Shown here piece after piece: positions 56,890-64,000 of a stretch of 64,000 bases of DNA. A model generated the notes under the pieces. That model saw only the letters and a list, made by a program, of their open reading frames with translations. It searched no databases and had not been told where the DNA came from. Source of the stretch: Polytrichum commune (lineage: Eukaryota > Streptophyta > Polytrichopsida > Polytrichales > Polytrichaceae); the NCBI GenBank assembly GCA_950295325.1, contig OX485808.1, positions 20,668,527-20,732,526 on the forward strand, written 5' to 3'. The position numbers and the translations under genes were made by a program. Numbering within the stretch: position 1 is the stretch's first letter; every line of letters starts with the position of its first letter.

Positions 56890-57291
56890 GGGCAAGTTCA
56901 CATGGGGTCCCAAGTCCCAAGTCCCACTCATGTTAGCAAGTCCCAACATGGAAGTAAAGTTCCAACTTTTGAGTGTCAAGGAACCATTAAAATATGGTTG
57001 GTTTCTTAATCATCAAAGTCAGATTTTGATTATTTTATGCAAAAATGTTTATGGGACTTGTGTTGAGAGTTGGATCTAGCTTTTTGCTCGACCCAACTCT
57101 CCACACAAGCCCCGAACCTCACCTCCAAAAACTGCAGTCATGCATGCTTCCATATCATACTTGGAACTCAAGACTTGGGACTCCATGCAAAGTGCTAAGT
57201 CCCAACTTCCATACTCTCAACGGTGGAGATTGCGCGGATTAACCTCAAGTGACTTGAGACTTACGACTTGGGACTATGTGTGAACCGGCCC
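56890..57291. mobile_element. Tourist-like MITE, GTTCACA / AGTCCCAAGTC type, second copy
   Basis: Ends GGGCAAGTTCACATGGGG and ATGTGTGAACCGGCCC, TAA on both sides. The interior aligns with 36023-36375. Confidence 0.85.
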
Positions 57292-57620
57292 TAAGATCAC
57301 ACCCCTTGGGTGTATTTCCTTGTCATCGTCTCCAATTGGATCCCATGTCGATTTGAATATACATTGGTCTTCTTTGTGAATTTCAAACCGAGACCGACTA
57401 GTCATTAGACCTCTATACAAGAGTTGGTACATATGATGTTGATGCTCCTCCATGTTGTAAACTTCGTCACTCCACAATGGATGTTAAGAATATACATATT
57501 ACACATTGCAAATGGCCGATTCCCACCTTAGTCCTTGACATGAACCGTCCCAAAACTCCCAAAACTTTGGCAAAGGACACCACGCAACTTGGTGATGGCG
57601 GTATTAAATAACAAGAGTAA

Positions 57621-58117
57621 GGGCCACTTCACACACGAGACTGAAAGCCCGTGACCATTACACTTCAAGCACTCTCATTGGTGGAAAAGGCGGAGCCGGT
57701 CCAAGTTCGCTACTCCACACTACGCTTGAGGGACCACTGGGGTAGGTGAATGCAAGATGATGGATGTAAAGTCTACATGGCATTGATTGGATCATGTTTC
57801 ATGGTCACTTGGGCTATTTTCAAAAACCACCTCTTGGAGATAGGCCTAACACAAGACCAGGAGACCATGGCACTTTGAACGCTTACAACCGTTGATTTAA
57901 TTCTATTTTATTGTGTGTGAAGACCCACGTGAATAGGAATTCATTGAAATGGCATTTGGTTGAGAGCCTGGTCACACATGACTTCATACTACACTTGAGG
58001 ATCTGTGACCACACTACTACATGATTTTGGAGGTGTGTTGGGATGGCCTTTGGACAGTTTCTTTTGGGCTCTCACAATTTCATGGTCACGGCTCTTGGCT
58101 CGTGTGTGAAGTGGCCC
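57621..58117. mobile_element. Tourist-like MITE, GGGCCACTTC type, third copy
   Basis: Ends GGGCCACTTCACACACGAG and CGTGTGTGAAGTGGCCC. The flanks read TAA and TTA, one mismatch from a perfect duplication. Confidence 0.84.
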
Positions 58118-58950
58118 TTAGTCTTGAGATGAACTGTCCCAAATCTTCCAAATCAATTCATATTGAAAGATAGTATTGAAATATTCAGCTTTGAAGACTC
58201 CGATAATATTAATAGATAATATAGATATTCCAACATAGAGATGATTCACACCAAATACAAGATGTTAATCCTTACCAACCTATTCATAACTTCATAAGCC
58301 ACATCGAAATGATTTTGGAAGCCCCTATATGAATATCAAAACTTTAACAATTTGTATCGTCACATATCATAAATGAATACCAAGTTCAAAATGTAAATGT
58401 CTACAAAGTGTAGGTGAGACGTACCTTCAATGTAAGTCAAACATTTTTAGTTGTCCAAGTATCTCCAACTATGACATGTAAGGTCCTTGTGATGAGATGT
58501 AGAAAATGGCATATTTTCCACATTTTCCACATTTGGAATGTTATGTATCTTTGGTATTACTGATATTAACAAGATTTAGAATCTCGCAATGCATTTATAT
58601 TTGATAGTACATGTAATGCATTATTATAAAATATTGATACAATTTTACATAATACAAATTAAAACATGCATGGAGATGACTCTCACATGTGATGGTTTGA
58701 CTTGAAGTTGTCGCCCCTAGTATCATGAATGTGGTGTGGATGTTTATTAAAATTGGGAATTTGTTTAGTTTAAAAAAAACCTATTTGGTCAAAAAAACTG
58801 CAGTTTTATTTCCAATGGGAATTTGATAGAACATTCATTTACCGAAACGGAATCTTGAAAGTAACTAAATCATTCAACAATGATTTGTAAAAGCCATCCT
58901 TGGAGTATGGTATATGTTTGTATCATGTACTTGATAACATCACTCATATC
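58118..58950. other. Intergenic, no feature seen
   Basis: AT-rich, no recognisable frame. Confidence 0.5.
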
Positions 58951-58951
58951 C

Positions 58952-59071
58952 ATAACATTGTTCTATGGGGACTCACAATATTTCACATGATATTCCCCAC
59001 ATTTGGACTGTATGTGAGGAATATCCGGGAATATTCCATGGAATATTGTCAGTCCCACAAAACATTGTTAT
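58952..59071. mobile_element. Small hairpin element
   Basis: CATAACATTGTT at left and AACATTGTTATG at right, then ATGGGGACT.ACAATATT and AATATTGTCAGTCCCA: 120 bp of nearly continuous stem. Confidence 0.7.
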
Positions 59072-59344
59072 GAATATGAATAGTGTTATGTTCCAACAAC
59101 TACAACATGTACAATATAAAAGCAAGCTTGTTCTTGAGCAAGGGCCCTACAAGCAGTGTGTATGTTTGACAAATTTCATGTGACGTTCAACCTCAAATCC
59201 AAAGTGTCACGTGACGTTTCAAATACAAAAATGAATGTCAATTGACATCTACATTTTATTCCAAAATGTCATCTCAATTTTTGGCTTACACAATATTTTA
59301 GAAAACTAATATTTTGAATAATAAAAAACAAACTTGATTTGTAA

Positions 59345-59830
59345 CAAAAAAAAACTATCAATCGAGTGTAAGTATCCTTCGGTCTCGCATGTTTCTCCAA
59401 ATGTTGAAGATGGTAGCCCAATCCATTGCATCCACTTCAAGCCCACAAAGAGAAACATGCATAAGAGCATCAAGGGTCTTCAAGTTCAACCTATTGCGCA
59501 AGTGGCTTTTGATTGCATTTTGTTTGGAAAATCCTCTCACAAATAGCTATACTTGATGGAATGAGTATAATTTTTTGCCAAAGTTGCATAAGTTTAGGCC
59601 AATTTGTGTGCCATTCCAAATTGCTACCACATATGCGCCAAGCCTCAAATATCGTTTTGTTCTCACACTCATGTCGAAGTGTTTCCGTAAATTCCAAGAG
59701 TTCTCCCTTACACATGTCACTCTCTTCTTCAGTGTATTGAAACATTAGTCTCGCTCTCCGATCACTTTCTTAGCTTCCGGTTACAAAGGAAATTGCAAGA
59801 GCAAAGTTGAACTTAAGTATGTGAGTGAGT
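59345..59830 (-). pseudogene. hAT-family transposase C-terminal relic
   Basis: Upstream frame: FNFALAISFVTGS, then WPKLMQLWQKIILIPSSIAI with CERIF. After a one-base slip at about 59530 the second frame gives FSKQNAIKSHLRNRLNLKTL and DALMHVSL..., ending W....R.RR. This is the hAT dimerisation domain pattern (iL.ips.s...ER.FS....i....R..L....l..lm.i). Stop TGA-TAG follows at 59356-59361. No N-terminal or DDE part seen. Confidence 0.7.
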
Positions 59831-61019
59831 GTAGGAAGTTCTCCTACTATTATGGATTATGTTTTCCGGATACTTGAGCTGCACTTTATAGTACTCAAGT
59901 AATACGTGTCATTTCAATTCCTAGTGTGTCAATTGACGTGTGGTTTTCTTCTTCACAAGTCACAGTACGTGTCAATTTCTAGATTGTGCGTGTCAATTGA
60001 CATGCATTTTTTTTTTGTGCAAGTTTTTGCGTGTCAAAAGAGAAAAACTTGCAAAAACTTTGTCAAACATATACACTGCCTACAAGGGTTGTGTGAGGTG
60101 TATGAGCCTCGTGGGTGGCCTTTTAAAATTAATACTAGTTTCTTAGATTCCTCCGTGCCATAAAGCACCATGATAACCAATGTGTTCATGAATCCGGCAA
60201 AAATCCACCCCCTTTAGGTTTGTGCCTGGGTTATGCCAACTTAATCTCACACGATGAACTCAAGGTCTCAAATTATGATTTCGGGGTTAATCCAACTTAG
60301 AAATAGAATCTTTGAGATATATGCTTAAGTATGACAACATTTTCACCTTTTAACTTACATGGGTGCCACATATTCATAGCCTTGAAAGGCCCCCCTCAAG
60401 TTGGCTATGAAAGTCTGGATGGGGCTTGCTATAAGTGGGTCCGGTAAATAATACCTTTTGTAAGTTTGGTGAAAGGAAAATATAGGATGAGTCTCTCATT
60501 CATCCAATACACATGCCCTAATATAGTATGTAGTTTGTTGCTTATTTCTTGTAAAGATTTTGCGACTGTAAATATTTGATATGTCTTATATATATATATT
60601 TAGCCACTACATGAAAACATGTGCCTAATTGACACAATCCAAAAGAACCAAGATGACATTATGCCATTTAGACCCGCTCACAAGGAACACATTTGCGTCA
60701 AAACAATCAATACTTATTCCTTGCATGTGGGTCTATATTATGACAAGATATCATATCAGTCATTTTCAACCGCGTTAGTTAGAGTTTAAACTTGTGTTTG
60801 CTTGTAGCAAGTGCTTGCATGCTACAACAAGTAGAAATCATGGGTCCAACCAACACAATCGTCAACAACAAAATTATAAGAATATCAAAAAATGGGTACA
60901 TCCATGATACAAAACAACGCAACTTTGTTGCTTCTATATTTAAGTTGTCTAAAATTGTGTTGTTACTTGTTAGGACCCCTTCACTCTACTAGAGCAAGCA
61001 TGCCTAAATGCTAAATAAA
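59831..61019. other. Intergenic, no gene seen
   Basis: GTGTCAATT.....TCAATTGACATGCA repetition at 59910-60005 is local. Otherwise unassigned. Confidence 0.45.
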
Positions 61020-61521
61020 TGTTTAGCGTGATGCAAGATGGGGCTTGGGAGAGAGTTTTGGTGGCCCATTGGTGGGGCTGTCACCTAAACCACAAGCCCC
61101 TTCAAGCCTTCTCTTTAAGCTGGTGTGTGCTCAATGCAGATTAAATCCCACATTAAATTGTGAAATGCAATGTTTTGCACACTATAACATGGGGGTCCCC
61201 TGTTTTGTACTACATTGTGATGTTCTATTATAGTGTGCACCACAAGATATCTAAATTAGTGACTAAAATCTAAAATTACAAACCCACACTAAATAGACGT
61301 AAGAGCGTTGCCTAGCTAAGGACACAACAACATGCAACATGGAGGCAACATGGCAATATTTAGCATGATGCAAACTGGGGCCGGGGAGAGAGGGGTGGTG
61401 GGGTTGCCTCCTCTTCAAGTTGGTGTGTGTTCAATGCAGATTTAAGCCCACGTTAGATTGTGAAATGTAACGTCTTGCGCATTACACTAATTGCTCAATT
61501 TTTACTATATAGTGTGCACGA

Positions 61522-62137
61522 GGGTGCAAGCACGGTAAAGTGGATAGCTGATCCCTACCTAGTGTTAAGTGAAAGTGACTCAAAATCATATACTAACTTT
61601 GAATTTTGTGAAGAAAAAACTCATAGACATTTTTAAAACATGTTGATCTATAAAGCCATAGAAATTATGTTGACAAAAACAATTCCAAGAAAAGTCTTCA
61701 TATTCTAGAAGACAATGCACATGGTGTGCAAGTAGGTGATATTAAACAAGCAACTACCTAAAATTTGTCTAAAATATGATAAAATAACACTAAACTGATG
61801 GTTTTTAAACAATTTTTGGTAATGAAGTCCTCAAGCAAATAATGAATCGAAGGAATATGAAAAAAGTCCCAACTTCAAAATATTCAACTTCGTGAATCTA
61901 GGTCTAGAGCCATATTCAATCATTTGCTTTTGAACATCACTTTTAATGATAAGACTAGTTTTGAAGATCTCAACTTGATATTCTACATTTAAGTATTTAA
62001 CACAACAATAGAGGTCATCATGGAAAAAAGTTCCAATTTAAACAACACTTTGCTACTACTTTTAGGCCTTTGACCAAAAACTTATGGTTTCAATATACCA
62101 AAACATTTTTTTGATCCACTTTACCATGCTTGCACCC
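61522..62137. mobile_element. 616 bp TIR element inside the array
   Basis: GGGTGCAAGCACGGTAAAGT at left against ACTTTACCATGCTTGCACCC at right. Joining the outer flanks (GTGTGCAC with CACATTAAATC) rebuilds an array unit, supporting insertion. No transposase. Confidence 0.75.
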
Positions 62138-62649
62138 ACCACATTAAATCAAGATAACTAAATTAATGAAAAAAAAATTGAAATAACAAAACGCGTACAA
62201 ACTAGAAAGAAAGTTGAGTGGAGCTTGGCTAGGCACACAACAACATGCAACATGGAACCATTCAATAGCATGATGTAAACTAGGGCCAAATACAAAAGAG
62301 AGCTGGTGGGGTTGCCTCCACTTCAATCACGATCACCAAGCCTCTTCTTCAAGATGGCTCCATGTGTTTGCGGGTTTAAACCCACGCTAAATTGTAAAAT
62401 GTAGTGTCTTCAACATTACACTATTCTTTAAAAAAAAAATTGGTCTTTTATACTCTAATGTGATGTTCTACTCTAATGCGGACCACATTAAATCAAGATT
62501 GAATCAAGATAACCAAATTAGCACACGACAACATGCAACTTGGAAGTGTTTAGTAGCATGATGCAATGGGTTGGGACAAAATAAAGCTAGTGGGGCTATC
62601 CCCTAGACTTCAATCACGATCTTCAAGCCTCCTTTTCAAGCTGGTTGTG

Positions 62650-62657
62650 TGTGTTTA

Positions 62658-62688
<31 letters not shown>

Positions 62689-63306
62689 GTTTTGACAGAA
62701 GGCCAATCCAACCAACGCCAAAGTGATTGAAAACAGGAGAAAAACCGCACCCATCACCGAGGGGCGGTGGGACCCCTCGGGTGCGGGACACCGCCATGTA
62801 AACAAGACCAAAAGCAAGACCCCACCATGGACAACCCCCCTCCACCACCAAGCCAAGGACCACCCCCAAACCGCCAACCATCCCCACCCAAAACCACACT
62901 ACTTCTTAATCCTCTTCCAATTCCACTCAACACGAAGATTATGTCTCCAACATAACACGCTCCTAGCGCCCCACGTCCTGTCGAATCTTTGAAGCAACGC
63001 CATCGCCGCAAAGCTGCTAGTCGCGATGAGCTCATTCATCCGCCTCCACTCAATTTTGCCGTAAATAATGAGTTCGTTCCAAATTCTTTGTTTAACCCTC
63101 GCCTCATGCCATTGGGTATGATTAAACACCCTGTCGTTACGTTCAATCCAAATGGTCCACATTGTAATGCCTCTAAGGAGGTGCCAAATCTTAATCGTTT
63201 TGCTCTATTTCTTAGGGATCCTTTCCCCATAAAGTGCTTGCTTCCAGTTAAAACAATCATAGTTGCTAGAGCGCACCCCACAGAGTTCAGTTGCATGTTT
63301 AAGCTT
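62650..63306 (-). mobile_element. 5'-truncated LINE insertion with poly(A) and 11 bp target duplication
   Basis: TGTTTAAGCTT at 62650-62660 and 63296-63306 flanks the insert. The minus-strand poly(A) is the T-run 62659-62688. Truncation leaves about 600 bp of the 3' end. The T-run overlaps the last two bases of the duplication, as expected for target-primed reverse transcription. Confidence 0.87.
62897..63245 (-). pseudogene. LINE reverse transcriptase C-terminal (zf-RVT-like) remnant
   Basis: Reads NWKQALYGERIPKK, stop, SKTIKIWHLLRGI, then MWTIWIERNDRVFN...W, ending RWRHN-like WNWKRIKK before TAG at 62897. W.iW.eRN.r.F is the hallmark of the C-terminus of plant LINE ORF2. One in-frame stop plus the truncation make it inactive. 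Confidence 0.8.
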
Positions 63307-63845
63307 GAAGTGTTAAACTGTGAAATGTGATTTCTTGAACACTACACAGTTTATTTTTGTATTCTGTACTATTATGTGTTGTATTAATATAGTGTGGGAC
63401 ACATTAATCAAGATTAAATTGAGATGAAGTTTGAAATAACAAAGCCCACGCTAAATTGAAGAAAAAGTGCAACCTAGGTAGGGACACGACAACATGCAAC
63501 ATGGAAGACTTGTTTAATAGCATGATGCGGACTAGAGCCAGGGACCAAAGAGCGTTAGTGTGGTTGTTGTCTCCTAGACTTTAATCATGATCTTCAAGCC
63601 TCCTCCTCAAATTGGCTATGTGTGCTTGTGAGTTTAAGCCCATGTTAAATTGTGAAATGTACCGTCTTGAACACTACTATCTACTTTTTGTATGTTTTAA
63701 TATAATGTGTGTTTTACTATAGTATGGACCACATTAATTCAAGATAACTAAATTAACGAGGAAAAATCAAAATAACAAAGCCCACACTAAATAGAGGAAA
63801 GCATGGCTAGGCACACGACACCATGCAACATGGGAAGTGTTTAAG

Positions 63846-64000
63846 GTATGCGGATGTTACTTGGTTCATTTTTCACCTCCTCCAACTTCCACTGATAAGA
63901 TTTCCACAACAAAACTCATGTTGCATTAGCAAATCTATGATGAAGCATGTGCAAAAACTGGATTGACAACCGGACCACCCTTGATCTAGTGATGGTTATG
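63846..64000. mobile_element. TTAA foldback family, left end running off the window
   Basis: TTAA then GGTATGCGGATGTTACTTGG, followed by CAACAAAACTCATGTTGCAT and GATTGACAACCGGACCACCC, matching the arms of 9748-10542 and 22321-22709. Confidence 0.75.

Larger units (their letters stand above)
61020..63845. repeat. ~300-330 bp tandem array, interrupted by two insertions
   Basis: Landmark ACAACATGCAACATGG at about 61327, 62229, 62527 (CTTGG), 63486 and 63817 (ACACC form); landmark GCATGATGC with AACTGGGGC near 61024 and 61362. Removing the LINE (646 bp with one target copy) and the TIR element leaves spacings near 300-335 bp, about seven units. Non-coding. Confidence 0.82.

Noticed and set aside
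62636-63035. Several Gly/Pro-rich frames on both strands
   Set aside because: They are alternative frames of the LINE tail. Only the WTIWIERN frame makes sense.
1-64000. CRISPR arrays, rRNA genes, operons
   Set aside because: No regularly spaced short repeats with unique spacers, no rRNA core sequences, and no prokaryotic gene layout were seen.

Overview
The window reads as nuclear DNA of a land plant. It is AT-rich and mostly repetitive. It carries GT-AG introns, a plant-type leucine-rich-repeat (LRR) gene with extensin-like Ser-Pro4 motifs, TTTAGGG-like tracts and many short inverted-repeat transposons. There is no bacterial or phage organisation: no operons, no ribosome binding sites and no long open frames. 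A non-seed plant or another lineage with repeat-rich intergenic DNA is possible, but the species cannot be named from the sequence.

Region 1-11.25 kb (minus strand) holds the only gene I can support in detail. It has a signal peptide, an LRR N-terminal cap, four LRRs and a glycosylation-rich spacer, followed by at least fifteen very short proline-rich exons. It runs out of the window at position 1, so any membrane segment, kinase or other C-terminal domain is not seen. I assembled 22 exons by eye with matching phases and no stop codon over about 507 codons. From exon 4 on every intron is phase 2, so each mini-exon can be duplicated or skipped without breaking the frame. The DNA shows this happening: a ~408 bp exon-pair unit is tandemly repeated at 3.56-5.02 kb, a larger exon pair is duplicated (0.36-0.94 and 2.82-3.40 kb), and one extra copy has lost its acceptor AG. 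The introns hold degenerate repeats and TIR elements. Upstream (11.3-12.0 kb) lies a degenerate triplicated promoter-side repeat.

Region 12.6-64 kb is intergenic and mobile-element rich. Supported items are: a TTAA-flanked foldback family (9.7, 7.9, 22.3 and 63.8 kb, with fragments elsewhere); a family of Tourist/PIF-Harbinger-like MITEs with GGGCC-type termini and TTA/TAA duplications (27, 30.5, 36, 41, 48, 50-52 and 57-58 kb); a hAT-like MITE with an exact 8 bp duplication nested in one of them; a pogo/Tc1-mariner-like element at 40.07-40.60 kb that still carries an intact 87-codon frame; a MITE family with CTACACTAAATA ends (16, 43 and 46 kb); a decayed LINE-type retrotransposon with a recognisable RNase H (32.4-34.95 kb); a 5'-truncated LINE tail with poly(A) and an 11 bp target duplication (62.65-63.31 kb) sitting in a ~300-330 bp tandem array; and a frameshifted hAT transposase C-terminus (59.3-59.8 kb). 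A separate ~425 bp tandem array of unknown nature lies at 18.4-19.5 kb.

All gene models and element boundaries were read by eye. Similarity searches, transcript data and dot plots were not available.
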